44,279 bases of DNA from a virus. The number at the start of each line of letters is the position of its first letter. The first letter of the stretch is position 1. The stretch is taken from the IMG/VR virus record IMGVR_UViG_3300022693_000703, positions 1 through 44,279 of that record; one strand, 5' to 3'. Below the pieces are notes generated by a model. That model did not search any database. It saw only the letters and a program-made list of their open reading frames with translations, and was not told where the DNA came from. A program made the position numbers and the translations under genes. Below, in pieces: positions 8,623-17,868 of this stretch.

Positions 8623-10064
8623 GTTACAATCATGGCGTTTATGTAAGCGAGGTGCCTACGCAGATTACACCGCCTGTTACAGCTGAGGGTTTTGTCCCTG
8701 TTGTGATCGGTACTGCACCAGTAAACCTAGCTTCTGATCCAAAGGTAAACGAGCCAGTATTGTGTTATAGCTACGCTGAAGCAGTAGCGGCACTTGGTTA
8801 CTCTACCGATTACGAAAGCTACACGCTTTGTGAGCAAATTTACGCACAGTTTGCACTGTTCGGTGTTGCACCTGTCGTGTTTATCAACGTTTTAGATCCA
8901 GCAACGCACTCTACCAGCGTAACGGGTGAATCTGTAACGTTGGTTGATGGTCAGGTTAAGCCAGCAAACAAAGGCGTATTAATCGATACACTGGTTGTTA
9001 AAAATTCAGCCGGTGACACAAATTACATTTTAGGCACTGACTACACAGCAGCGTTTAACGATGATGAAGAACTGGTTATCAACCGTATTGTTGATGGTTC
9101 GATTGCATCAGATACCGCTGATCTGCAACTTGACTATGACCGTTTAGATCCTAGCGCAGTAACAAGCGCTGATGTAATTGGTGGTGTTGATGCAAACGGT
9201 GTGTCTACGGGCCTTGAACTGATTAACGAGATCTTCCCACGTTTCCGTCTTGCTCCAACGCATGGCGCAGCACCGGGCTTTTCAACTGATCCAGCCGTTC
9301 GTGCTGTTGGTATCGCTAAAATGGCGCTTATCAATAACAACTTCCGTGGTCAGTGGCTAAGCGATATTCCTACTGATACGGTCACGCAATACGCAGACGT
9401 AGCAGCATGGAAGAACGATAACAACTACACAGCCGCGCATGAAATTGTATGCTGGCCTAAAGTAAAGCTTGGTGATAGCCAGTTCCACCTATCAACGCAA
9501 ACGCTTTGTGTAATTGGTAGCGCTACGGCTGACAATGGCGGTGTTTTGAATGTAACGCCTTCTAACCGTTCATTACAGGCTGATAGCTCTGTTCTTGCGG
9601 ATGGTACAGAGATCTTTTTGCAGCAGCCGCAAGCGAACGCATTAAACGGCCAAGGAGTAGTAACCGCGCTTAACTTTATTGGTGGTTGGAAAGTTTGGGG
9701 TAACCGCACCGCGATTTATCCAAGCAATTCAGATCCTAAGGACGCGTTTATTAAAATTCGTGGTTTCCAGAACTGGCTAGCTAATACGCTAATCACTACC
9801 TTCTGGCAAAAAGTAGACGGTGATTTAAGCCGTAGACAGCTAGAATCAATCACAGACTCAGCAAACATTTTCTTAAATGGCCTTACTGCTTCTGGTGATT
9901 TGCTTGGTGGTCGCGTTGAGTTCTTGCCAGAGGATAACCCTACTACCTCATTACTTGACGGTAAGGCGGTATTCCGAGTCTATCAAGCCGCGCCAGTGCC
10001 TAACCGTGAAATTGAATTCGTGGTTGAGTACGATGCTGACTACCTATCAACGCTTTTTGAATAA
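8619..10064 (+). CDS. Contractile tail sheath protein (P2 FI-like)
   Basis: The 481-residue protein opens with HGVYVSEVPTQITPP, the typical sheath start, followed by VVIGTAPVNLASDPKVN. The C-terminal third has GGWKVWGNRTAIYPSN, FIKIRGFQNWLANTLITTFWQKVD and a final extended arm IEFVVEYDADYLSTLF, which in sheath proteins joins neighbouring subunits. This places the virion among contractile-tailed phages. Length is in the usual range for phage sheath proteins. Confidence 0.95.
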   Translation: MSYNHGVYVSEVPTQITPPVTAEGFVPVVIGTAPVNLASDPKVNEPVLCYSYAEAVAALGYSTDYESYTLCEQIYAQFALFGVAPVVFINVLDPATHSTSVTGESVTLVDGQVKPANKGVLIDTLVVKNSAGDTNYILGTDYTAAFNDDEELVINRIVDGSIASDTADLQLDYDRLDPSAVTSADVIGGVDANGVSTGLELINEIFPRFRLAPTHGAAPGFSTDPAVRAVGIAKMALINNNFRGQWLSDIPTDTVTQYADVAAWKNDNNYTAAHEIVCWPKVKLGDSQFHLSTQTLCVIGSATADNGGVLNVTPSNRSLQADSSVLADGTEIFLQQPQANALNGQGVVTALNFIGGWKVWGNRTAIYPSNSDPKDAFIKIRGFQNWLANTLITTFWQKVDGDLSRRQLESITDSANIFLNGLTASGDLLGGRVEFLPEDNPTTSLLDGKAVFRVYQAAPVPNREIEFVVEYDADYLSTLFE

Positions 10065-10075
10065 GGGGGTGACTT

Positions 10076-10588
10076 ATGAGCACAGTACCAGAGCGTTTAA
10101 CGAGTTTTAATGCCTACAATGACGGTATAAAGCTGATCGGTGTTGTTGATGTTGAGTTACCGGAAGTAGCTTACATGACAGATACCATTTCAGGCGCTGG
10201 CATTGCGGGTGAAATTGAAAGTACGGTTCAAGGCATGGTTCAGGCCATGTCTACCACTATGACGTGGCGAACGGTAACCAAAGCGGCCAGCGTGCTATCT
10301 GCACCACGTATTCATGCAATTGAATTGCGCGGAACACAAGAAGTGTTTGATAGTGCAACGGGTGTTAAACGTAATCAGCCTGTTCGTGTAGCAATGCGCG
10401 TTCAGCCTAAGCGTTTTGCAGGCGGAAGTTTTGAAGTTGCATCTGCCACTGGAACAGAAAGCGAATTTGAAGTAACGTATTACAAGTTGATTATTGACGG
10501 TGAAACCGTTCTTGAAATCGACAAGTATAACTTCATCTGCTTTGTAGACGGTACAGACTACTTAGCTGATGTGCGTGAACAAATTTAA
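10076..10588 (+). CDS. Tail tube protein (P2 FII-like)
   Basis: The 170-residue product has the FII-family outline: an N-terminal strand with FNAYNDGIKLIGVVDVELPEVAYM, a loop GAGIAGEIE, then MVQAMSTTMTWRTV and AIELRGTQEVFDSATG, and late EFEVTYYKLIIDGETVLEIDKYNFI. It forms the inner tube inside the sheath. It follows the sheath by 11 bp with a GGGGGTG ribosome site, the standard sheath-tube order. Confidence 0.93.
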   Translation: MSTVPERLTSFNAYNDGIKLIGVVDVELPEVAYMTDTISGAGIAGEIESTVQGMVQAMSTTMTWRTVTKAASVLSAPRIHAIELRGTQEVFDSATGVKRNQPVRVAMRVQPKRFAGGSFEVASATGTESEFEVTYYKLIIDGETVLEIDKYNFICFVDGTDYLADVREQI

Positions 10589-10607
10589 TTAAGAAGGAAT
10601 GAAGAAC

Positions 10608-10961
10608 GTGCAAATAAAATTCAGAAAGCCGTATGAATTTGAAGGTGAAAACTTTGATTCAATCGATCTGGATTTGGACGGGTTGCGCGGTTCTGATATC
10701 ACCCAGGCTTATCGGCTGTATGCAGCAGCCGGTAACTTTTCGCCTATGGTGTCAACAGATCCAAACTTCTGCGCTCAAATTGCAGCAAATGCAGCTAGTA
10801 AGCCATTAGAATTTATTGATAACTTACCAGCGCCAGATTTTATTCACATAACGCAGTCGGTACAGAATTTTTTGTTAAGCTCGGGCTTGATAGAAGACGA
10901 CCCGACAGCGACATCAGAAAAACCTGCTACGTCCTCGCCCAAAAAAGCAAAACAGGCGTAG
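10608..10961 (+). CDS. Tail assembly chaperone, short form (gpE-like)
   Basis: A 117-residue protein in the slot between tube and tape measure, where P2 gpE lies. I chose the GTG at 10608 because the AGAAGGA at 10592-10598 touches the upstream ATG at 10599 but is nine bases from this GTG; the longer form would add three residues. It has IDLDLDGLRGSDITQAYRLY and a Pro/Ser/Lys-rich end. Near its 3' end six A residues (10941-10946) after CCC form a likely frameshift site (see next entry). Confidence 0.8.
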   Translation: MQIKFRKPYEFEGENFDSIDLDLDGLRGSDITQAYRLYAAAGNFSPMVSTDPNFCAQIAANAASKPLEFIDNLPAPDFIHITQSVQNFLLSSGLIEDDPTATSEKPATSSPKKAKQA

Positions 10962-11053
10962 ATTATTGGTTAAGTCTTCCGATAGCTGAGTATAATTACT
11001 GGCTTGAAGATATTACCCAATTAGAAAAGTCATTAGATAAAGGGGGCCGTTAA
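10608..11053 (+). CDS. Tail assembly chaperone, -1 frameshift extended form (gpE+E'-like)
   Basis: Shifting back one base at the CCCAAAAAAG run (10938-10947) changes the frame from KKAKQA-stop into SKTGVDYWLSLPIAEYNYW and on to a stop at 11051-11053, exactly abutting the tape measure GTG. The extension has the aromatic, helical look of E' domains, and no ATG start serves it. P2, lambda and many others make such an extended chaperone that binds the tape measure. The exact slip (C AAA AAA) is not the classic heptamer, so the efficiency is uncertain. Confidence 0.6.
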
Positions 11054-13513
11054 GTGTCTAAAGTCTATGAGATTGCTTTTAAAATGGGCGGTCAGATATC
11101 CGGCACCTTTACTAAGGCTATGAAAGGCGCTGAGCATTCGCTTGGCGGCCTTCAAAAAGAAATTAGTAACTTAAATAAAGAGCAAAAAGACATTGGCAAA
11201 TTACAAGATTTGCAAATGTCAGTTGGTAAACTTTCCCGCGAATTCACACAAGCGCAAGCCACAGCCCAGCGTTTAGGCAGAGAGCTAACCAGCACAACGA
11301 ACCCTACCAAAAAACAAACAGCAGAATTTGAGCAGGCCCGTAAAGCTTCCGTTAAATTAAAAACGAAGCTAGCAGAGCAGCGCCAAGAATTAAGAGAACT
11401 ACGCACCACGCTTAACGCGTCTGGTCAAAGTTACCGTGATCTTACTGCACGCCAAAAAGAATTAGCCCGTAGCGCTGAAAAAGCGCAGCAGGCACAAGCC
11501 AGTTTGCAAAAGACAATGCTGGCCCAGCAAAAGAACACGCAAAAGCGCGATAATTTACGCGGTCAGTTGTTTGATGCCGCTGGACTTGCTTTTGCATTGG
11601 CAGCGCCTATTAAAATGGCCGCTCAGTTTGAACAGTCAATGGCGAACGTTGGCGCGGTAGCAAATGCCACCGATCAGGAAATGGCACAACTTACTGCAAC
11701 TGCCAGACAATTAAGTTCTACAACCAATTGGAGCGCAAGCCAAGCCGCTGAAGGTATGAAATTCTTAGCGCAAGCTGGCTTTGATACTCAGCAAACAATG
11801 AAAGCTATGCCTGGTATGTTGGATCTTGCATCTGCAGGCGCTATTGATTTGGGGCAAGCGGCAGACATTGCCTCTAATATCCTTTCAGGTTTCAAGTTGA
11901 ATGCTAGTGAAATGACGCGTGTTGGCGATGTAATGACAAATACGTTCACCAGTTCAAACACGAACCTTTCAATGTTAGGCGAAACCATGAAGTATGTAGC
12001 GCCTATTGCATCATCTGCCAGCGTTCCACTTGAACAGGTTGCAGCTATGGCGGGTAAGCTTGGTGATGCTGGCGTTCAAGGTAGTGAAGCAGGTACCGCC
12101 TTGCGTGCTGTAATCGCTAGATTATCCGCGCCAAGTAAAACCGCAGCCAAAGCCCTTGATGAATTAGGTATAAGCACAAAAGACGCTGAGGGTAATTTGC
12201 GTGATGTGCCTACCGTATTGGCAGAGATCCAGAAAGCCACGCAAGGCATGGGATCGGCGGCAAGGCTTGAATACACAAAAACCATTTTTGAAACTGAAGC
12301 CATGAGCGCGGCCACAATCCTAATGGAGCAATCCGCTACGGGTGCGCTTCAAAAGTACGAAGAAAGCTTATACAAAGCTGGATCAGCTACTGAGGTGGCA
12401 AGAAAGCAAAACGAAACCGCTATGGGTGCTATGCGCCGTTTAAGTTCAGCGGCAGAGTCGATTGCTATTACAATGGGTAATGTGCTTTTGCCTACGCTGG
12501 CCGATGGCGCAATGATGTTTGCCAATGTTATTGGTGTTGTTGATGGCCTGGCTCAGAAGTTCCCATTACTTACTAAGATTGTAGTTGGTGTTACCGCTGG
12601 GCTTATCGCGCTTAAGGTGGCTACGATTGCCGGCGGTTTTGCATTTACCTATCTGAAAGGTGTCTGGCTTACTGGTGTTGCTGTTCTTAAAACATTAAGA
12701 GCCGCTTACCTATTAACTACTGGCGCAACCATTGCGTCTACTAACGCCACCAAAGCGGCCATAGTGGTGAGCAAGGCGTTTACCGCTGCACAATGGTTAT
12801 TTAATGCCGCGTTAGCTGCGAACCCTATCGGATTGGTTATTGTTGCCATAACCGCGCTTATTGCTGCAGGCGTTGCCTTATATCGAAATTGGGATAAGGT
12901 AACGGCTGGGTTTAGTGCAATGTGGGAAAACATAAAAAAATGGACTACGCAGGGCATTAAGTGGCTATCTAATGTTTTTATGAACTTTCACCCTCTTGGC
13001 TTTCTTGTTAATAACTTCGGTGCAATTGATAAGTGGCTTTCTCAGTTCAGCCTTTACAATTCAGGTAAGAAGATCATTCAAACACTTGCAAGTGGGATCA
13101 TGTCTAAAGCGCGTGCAATTATTGACAGCGTTAAAGGTATCTTTTCAAAGGTAAGGCAATACCTGCCCTTCTCTGATGCCAAAGTAGGCCCGTTCTCTGA
13201 CTTAACAAAATCGGGCGCGTCTATTATGAGCACGCTGGCCGAAGGTGCCAACGGTGATCAATCTTTGCAACAAGCTATGGCTGGTCAAATGCAATCTAGC
13301 CGTGGTGGTTTATTGCAAAGCGCTGAAAATGCCGCTGGGGGTGCTGGCGGTGGCTCTATTGTTGTTCACTTGCAGCAAAGCATTAGTGTACCAGGCGGTG
13401 ATAATGCAGCTATTCGTGAGCAAGCCGCAGCAGGTGCGCGTGAAGGTGTGGAAGGTTTTGAATCTAAGCTTAATGAGTTAATGAGCAGGAGGCGCAGACT
13501 AAGTTATGGCTGA
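11054..13513 (+). CDS. Tail tape measure protein
   Basis: This 819-residue protein sets tail length. Residues 30-170 are coiled coil with many Gln and Lys (LNKEQKDIGKLQDLQMSVGK). Next is the TP901-type core with FEQSMANVGAVANATDQEM and LASAGAIDLGQAADIASNIL, then GTALRAVIARLSAPSK. Hydrophobic membrane-like segments follow between about 495 and 615 (IVVGVTAGLIALKVATIAGG, IGLVIVAITALIAAGVALY), and the C-terminus holds FSDAKVGPFSDLTKSG. It is the largest gene here and follows the chaperone, as expected. GTG start. Confidence 0.95.
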   Translation: MSKVYEIAFKMGGQISGTFTKAMKGAEHSLGGLQKEISNLNKEQKDIGKLQDLQMSVGKLSREFTQAQATAQRLGRELTSTTNPTKKQTAEFEQARKASVKLKTKLAEQRQELRELRTTLNASGQSYRDLTARQKELARSAEKAQQAQASLQKTMLAQQKNTQKRDNLRGQLFDAAGLAFALAAPIKMAAQFEQSMANVGAVANATDQEMAQLTATARQLSSTTNWSASQAAEGMKFLAQAGFDTQQTMKAMPGMLDLASAGAIDLGQAADIASNILSGFKLNASEMTRVGDVMTNTFTSSNTNLSMLGETMKYVAPIASSASVPLEQVAAMAGKLGDAGVQGSEAGTALRAVIARLSAPSKTAAKALDELGISTKDAEGNLRDVPTVLAEIQKATQGMGSAARLEYTKTIFETEAMSAATILMEQSATGALQKYEESLYKAGSATEVARKQNETAMGAMRRLSSAAESIAITMGNVLLPTLADGAMMFANVIGVVDGLAQKFPLLTKIVVGVTAGLIALKVATIAGGFAFTYLKGVWLTGVAVLKTLRAAYLLTTGATIASTNATKAAIVVSKAFTAAQWLFNAALAANPIGLVIVAITALIAAGVALYRNWDKVTAGFSAMWENIKKWTTQGIKWLSNVFMNFHPLGFLVNNFGAIDKWLSQFSLYNSGKKIIQTLASGIMSKARAIIDSVKGIFSKVRQYLPFSDAKVGPFSDLTKSGASIMSTLAEGANGDQSLQQAMAGQMQSSRGGLLQSAENAAGGAGGGSIVVHLQQSISVPGGDNAAIREQAAAGAREGVEGFESKLNELMSRRRRLSYG

Positions 13514-13721
13514 TACGTATAGAACTGTTCAAGGTGATACGTGGGATATCATCAGTAAAAAACAATATGGATCTGAAAAGTACGTTGATTCGCTTATTGC
13601 AGCAAACTGGCCTCAGCGCCTAACGATGATCTTTAAGGCTGGCGTTGATATTGTGGTGCCTGAAATAACTATCGAAGAACAGGCCTCGCAGAACCTACCA
13701 CCTTGGAAGCGCAACACATGA
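13506..13721 (+). CDS. Tail protein X (LysM-like)
   Basis: A 71-residue protein beginning MADTYRTVQGDTWDIISKK-QYG, with the LysM-like pattern continuing LIAANWPQRLTMIFKAGVDI and ending IVVPEITIEEQ. P2 gpX family members act in tail or baseplate assembly, possibly binding the tube end or peptidoglycan. It overlaps the tape measure by 8 bp and the gpD-like gene by 4 bp. Confidence 0.9.
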   Translation: MADTYRTVQGDTWDIISKKQYGSEKYVDSLIAANWPQRLTMIFKAGVDIVVPEITIEEQASQNLPPWKRNT

Positions 13722-14713
13722 CAGTAAGGCGCACAAGGATCAGTCTGTTATATAATGACACCGATATTTCACGCGATATATCGCCCGATCTTATTTCATT
13801 CGATTATACCGATAAAGAATCGGGTGAAGCGGATGATTTATCTATTAAGCTTAAAAACAATCACGGCTTATGGACAGGTGATTGGTTCCCCAGCAAAGGC
13901 GATACATTAAAAGCCAGCATTGTTGATGAAGGCTTTGGTGAAATGTATTGCGGCACGTTTAAGATTGACGATATTGAATCATCTGGCCCACCTGATGTAA
14001 TGGTGATCAAGGGGGTTTCCATTCCGCTTGATGAATCAATTAGGCGTAAAGATAAAAGTAAAACGTGGGAAGATACCACGCTATCAGCCATAGCCAATGA
14101 AATAGGTGCTACGGGCGCGCTTGAAGTAATTTATGATGCGGATTCAGATCCTGCCTTTTCTCGCTTGGCTCAAAACGAAGAGCCTGATTTGGCTTTTCTT
14201 AACCGTATCTGTAAAGACGAAGGCTTCAGTTTAAAGATCACTGATCAGAAGTTGGTTGTATTTGAACAAGCCAAGTATGAAGCACAGGCCGCAACTATCA
14301 CGTTTACCAAAGGCGTTGATAATATAGAAGGTTACCGCTTCAGTTCTCAGGCGTTTGATTTATATAAGTCATGTACGGTTAATTACTACAATAGCGAAGA
14401 AGAGAAACAGCTTTCTTATACGTGTACGGCTCCCAATATTTCTGAAGGTATGGAAGCCAACGTTGTAAAGGTGGCTGATTCGCTGGCCGAAGCAGAGCGC
14501 TGGGCAAAAGCCGAACTAAGAAAACGTAACAAGCATGAGATCACAGGAGATCTTACAATCACTGGCCGTACTGATGTTTTTTCTGGCACCAATATCGAAC
14601 TTAGCGGTTTTGGTAAATATGATGGTGTTTACATCATTGAAGAAGCAGGGCATTCTGTAGGTTCTGGTTACAGAACGGCTTTGAAGGTTCGCCGCGTGTT
14701 GGAGGGTTACTAG
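13718..14713 (+). CDS. Baseplate hub protein (P2 gpD / late control D family)
   Basis: I start at the ATG overlapping the gpX stop (ATGA), rather than a TTG 15 bp upstream; this gives 331 residues. Family traits include DISPDLISFDYTDKESGEADD near the start, LKNNHGLWTGDWFPSKGDTL, YCGTFKIDDIESSGPP, and late SGTNIELSGFGKYDGVYIIEEAGHSV. In P2 this protein forms the hub at the bottom of the tail tube. 'Late control' is a historical name; no regulatory role is implied. Confidence 0.92.
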   Translation: MTVRRTRISLLYNDTDISRDISPDLISFDYTDKESGEADDLSIKLKNNHGLWTGDWFPSKGDTLKASIVDEGFGEMYCGTFKIDDIESSGPPDVMVIKGVSIPLDESIRRKDKSKTWEDTTLSAIANEIGATGALEVIYDADSDPAFSRLAQNEEPDLAFLNRICKDEGFSLKITDQKLVVFEQAKYEAQAATITFTKGVDNIEGYRFSSQAFDLYKSCTVNYYNSEEEKQLSYTCTAPNISEGMEANVVKVADSLAEAERWAKAELRKRNKHEITGDLTITGRTDVFSGTNIELSGFGKYDGVYIIEEAGHSVGSGYRTALKVRRVLEGY

Positions 14714-15369
14714 TGTTTTCAGCTAAAGAAATGGAAAGCATAATGCGCCAGCTTGTACGTGTTGGCGTGGTAACCAGTACAAATGATGAAGCAGGAACGG
14801 CAAAGGTTCAGTTCTTAGATCGTTCAGGCGTAGTAAGCCATGACTTTAGGGTGCTTGTTCGCAATACTCTGAAAAATAAAGATTACTGGATGCCAGATAT
14901 TAATGAACAGGTGATTTGTGTTTGCTTGCCTACTGGCACGCAAGAGGGCTTCATCCTTGGTAGTTTTTACAGCAACAAAACCACGCCACCTGTTACCGAT
15001 AAAAAGCAGCGTCACGTTGAATTTGAAGATGGAACCACGGTTGACTATAACCGCGATACGCACACGTTAACGGTAGATATACCAGAAGACGGTGGAAACG
15101 TAGTTGTAAATGCACACACAAAAGTAACCGTTAACAGCCCCGCTATTGACTTGGGTGAAAATTCAGATCTTGAGCCTAGCGTATTAGGTGATAAACTGGC
15201 CGCATGGATAGAAGGCGAACTTAAACCTTGGCTTGATGATCACACGCACCTTTCAGCTTCACCGGGCAACCCGTCAGGGAAAGCCAAAGACGCGCCAAGC
15301 GGTGCGTTTAATGCTGGCAATGGTGCCAATGGTGGGAATGTTTATAGTGCAAAAAACCGCAATCAATAG
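14713..15369 (+). CDS. Baseplate spike protein (P2 gpV family)
   Basis: This 218-residue protein has an N-terminal OB-fold (QLVRVGVVTSTNDEAGTAKVQF) and TGTQEGFILGSFYSNKT, a beta-prism middle (VEFEDGTTVDYNRDTHTLTV), and a C-terminal DDHTHLSASPGNPSG. In P2 gpV an HxH motif at the tip binds iron to make a sharp membrane-piercing point, and DHTH fits that. It starts with GTG overlapping the hub stop. Confidence 0.92.
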   Translation: MFSAKEMESIMRQLVRVGVVTSTNDEAGTAKVQFLDRSGVVSHDFRVLVRNTLKNKDYWMPDINEQVICVCLPTGTQEGFILGSFYSNKTTPPVTDKKQRHVEFEDGTTVDYNRDTHTLTVDIPEDGGNVVVNAHTKVTVNSPAIDLGENSDLEPSVLGDKLAAWIEGELKPWLDDHTHLSASPGNPSGKAKDAPSGAFNAGNGANGGNVYSAKNRNQ

Positions 15370-15381
15370 GATGGTGTTTAA

Positions 15382-15777
15382 ATGATTGGTTCGTTTGGTG
15401 AAATACCGTTTATTGCATCATCTAGCACACTTAGAACCTTTGATGGTTTAAGCCGAAGCTATAAGGCCAGATATTCACGCCATGAAGTGATCGGTAAAAA
15501 GCCAGTGCTTGAATTCATTGGCCCCGATACGGTTACCATTCCTTTAAACATACGCCTTGATATTACTAAGGGCGTAACGCCAGCCACTGAAATTGATAAT
15601 CTCACCAACAAAATGAACGCGGGAACGGATGAGCCGCTTGTGATTGGTAACAAGTATTTAGGCCAGTTTGTTATTCAAAGTATTGATGAAGTAGACAAGT
15701 TCATTGATAAGCGCGGTGTGGTGCGTATTGCCAATATAACAATCAACTTGGAGGAATACGCTGATGACAGAGTTTGA
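15382..15777 (+). CDS. Tail completion/assembly protein U (P2 gpU family)
   Basis: The 131-residue protein opens MIGSFGEIPFIASSSTLRTF and has YKARYSRHEVIGKKPVLEFIGPDT followed by LNIRLDITKGVTP and YLGQFVIQSIDEVDKFIDKRG. These are recognisable gpU-family features; such proteins are essential tail assembly components. In P2, U lies between T and X; here it is between V and W, so the tail module has been rearranged. Confidence 0.85.
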   Translation: MIGSFGEIPFIASSSTLRTFDGLSRSYKARYSRHEVIGKKPVLEFIGPDTVTIPLNIRLDITKGVTPATEIDNLTNKMNAGTDEPLVIGNKYLGQFVIQSIDEVDKFIDKRGVVRIANITINLEEYADDRV

Positions 15778-16087
15778 AGTCACACCAACTGAAGTAAGCG
15801 TTAATTTTTTACCTTCAAGTGAATTAGAAGAGATTTTACAGAACGTTCGTACTATCATAGGTACGCGTAAAGGCACGGTTCCGCTTGATCGTGATTTTGG
15901 CCTTGACTGGTCATTTGTAGACAAGCCCATAAATGTAGCGCAAGCACTGGTAAGTGCTGAGGTTGCAAAGCAAGTAAGAAAGTATGAACCAAGAGCGAGG
16001 ATCATTTCTATTAGTCTGGTTGAAGATTTAACAGGCGCATTAGATGGAAAGATGATCCCAAAAGTAACTATTGGGGTGGTTGAATGA
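15764..16087 (+). CDS. Baseplate wedge protein (gpW/gp25 family)
   Basis: This 107-residue protein shows the gp25-like signature NVRTIIGTRKGTVPLDRDFGLDW near residues 27-50, then IAQALVSAEVAKQV-type helix (NVAQALVSAEVAKQVRKYEP) and a final beta hairpin. Gp25 proteins link wedge to sheath and start sheath polymerisation; the older 'lysozyme' label is misleading. It overlaps gpU and gpJ genes by 14 and 4 bp. Confidence 0.92.
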   Translation: MTEFEVTPTEVSVNFLPSSELEEILQNVRTIIGTRKGTVPLDRDFGLDWSFVDKPINVAQALVSAEVAKQVRKYEPRARIISISLVEDLTGALDGKMIPKVTIGVVE

Positions 16088-17208
16088 GCGATTTTCCACG
16101 GGGTAACTTACCTGACATTACTTTTGCAGCAAAGACTGTTGCAGAAGTTGAAACCGATATCATTACCGGCTATGAGTCAGTGGCGAATCGTACACTTGCA
16201 GATGGTGATCCTGTTCGCCTATTTCTTGAATCAATTGCAGCGGTCATTGTAAACCAGCGTAATATTATTGACTTTGCGGCAAAGCAAAATTTACTGAGTT
16301 ACGCGCAAGATATTTACATTGATTATATTGGTGAATTGGTAGGCGTTACCCGCTTAGAAGCAAATGCCGCTATCACCACATTGCAATTCAGACTTTCACA
16401 GGCGCAAGCTGGCGTTTATACCGTTGCCGCTGGAACAAGAGTTAATGCCGGTGAATTAGAGTTCACCACTACTGAGGTGCTTGAAATACCAGCCGGACAA
16501 GTAACAGGTAATGTAACCGCGCAATGTACAACTGCAGGCGCTATCGGTAACAACTTATTGCCCGGTCAGATAAACACGCTTGTTACCCCACTTCCTTATG
16601 TTCAGTCAGTAACGAACACCACAACTTCTTCAGGCGGTGCAGACATTGAAAGTGATGAAGCGCTTGTTGAGCGTATCAGGCTTGCACCTGCTTCATTTAG
16701 TGTTGCTGGGCCTCGTGATGCGTATGTGTATTGGGCGCTAACTGCTAACCAAGCTATTATTGATGTGGGTGTTTCAAGCCCTTCACCGGGCGTTGTCGAT
16801 ATTAGACCGCTACTTGAAAACGGTGAGATACCTGGCACTGATGTACTTGATCAAGTGAGCGACACATTAAGCGCTGATGATGTTAGACCATTAACAGATC
16901 AGTTAAACGTGTTGGCACCAGTTGCCTTAAGCTACAACATTGATCTTGATTACTGGATAAGCGGCGATGATGCGAACCGTATCACTACCATTCAGAACGC
17001 GGTAACCAATGCTGTAAATGATTTTGTTACATGGCAAAAGACAAAGATTGGCCGTGATATTAACCCTGACGAATTGCTTTCACGCATTAAACAGGCGGGC
17101 GCTAAACGTGCCATAATAACCGCACCTGTATTTACAACGCTTGATGATACGCAAGTTGCTCAGGAAGGAACGGTAACCGTCAATTATCAGGGTACTGAGA
17201 ATGGCTAA
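16084..17208 (+). CDS. Baseplate J-like protein
   Basis: The 374-residue protein shows the baseplate-J pattern: EVETDIITGYESVANRTLAD at the start, LLSYAQDIYIDYIGELVGVTR, VAAGTRVNAGELEFTTTE, GAIGNNLLPGQI and SDEALVERIRLAP before SVAGPRDAYVYWALTA. It is the main wedge component in contractile baseplates. It sits in the W-J-I order seen in P2. Confidence 0.95.
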   Translation: MSDFPRGNLPDITFAAKTVAEVETDIITGYESVANRTLADGDPVRLFLESIAAVIVNQRNIIDFAAKQNLLSYAQDIYIDYIGELVGVTRLEANAAITTLQFRLSQAQAGVYTVAAGTRVNAGELEFTTTEVLEIPAGQVTGNVTAQCTTAGAIGNNLLPGQINTLVTPLPYVQSVTNTTTSSGGADIESDEALVERIRLAPASFSVAGPRDAYVYWALTANQAIIDVGVSSPSPGVVDIRPLLENGEIPGTDVLDQVSDTLSADDVRPLTDQLNVLAPVALSYNIDLDYWISGDDANRITTIQNAVTNAVNDFVTWQKTKIGRDINPDELLSRIKQAGAKRAIITAPVFTTLDDTQVAQEGTVTVNYQGTENG

Positions 17209-17857
17209 TATTGATGAAGTAGAATTGTTGGATCTTGTTCCTGATAATTTAACGCAGGATCAGAATGTTTACGCTTCATCTATTGCTATTGATCCAGAGT
17301 TAAAAGCCGTAAGTGAACAGCTTATGGTTCCCGCTATATTTTCACGCATTGACGAACTAAGCAGCAAAGAGCTTGATCACATAGCATGGCAGTTTGATAG
17401 CAAAGTTTGGCGAGATAGCTGGCCGTTACACTTAAAGCGAAGCGTTATACGTACCATTATCAGCGAGAAGTCAAAGAAAGGTACGTTATCAGCGGTTAAA
17501 AAAGCGGTTGAAAGCTTAGGTTCAGCGGTGATCATTCGTGAGTGGTGGCAACAATCGCCATTAGGCACGCCACACACCTTTACCGTTACGCTTTCTGTTA
17601 ATGAGATCCCCGGCCAAGTAAGCGCACAAACACAGGCTGATTTGATGTTGCGCATAGATGACGTGAAGCCAGTACGCTCACACTATACGTTATCTGTTGC
17701 AACGCAAGCCAATGGCGGGTTAAATCTAAGTAACGGGGTACGCGTTGCCACGTTCGCAAGGCTTAAGTTTGAAGAAGGGCCAGAAACTTTTTACATGGCT
17801 AGGCCTGGTGGCGGGTTGTACCTGACTCAATCTGGCGCTTATTACACGTTTTATTAG
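17201..17857 (+). CDS. Tail protein I (P2 gpI family)
   Basis: The 218-residue protein begins with a helical part (LDLVPDNLTQDQNVYASSI), then LDHIAWQFDSKVWRDSWPLHLKRSV and GTLSAVKKAVESLG, which is the family hallmark. The C-terminal part is beta-rich with GGLNLSNGVRVATFARLKF and may attach to the receptor-binding proteins that follow. It overlaps J by 8 bp. Confidence 0.92.
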   Translation: MANIDEVELLDLVPDNLTQDQNVYASSIAIDPELKAVSEQLMVPAIFSRIDELSSKELDHIAWQFDSKVWRDSWPLHLKRSVIRTIISEKSKKGTLSAVKKAVESLGSAVIIREWWQQSPLGTPHTFTVTLSVNEIPGQVSAQTQADLMLRIDDVKPVRSHYTLSVATQANGGLNLSNGVRVATFARLKFEEGPETFYMARPGGGLYLTQSGAYYTFY

Positions 17858-17868
17858 GAGTTGAATAG

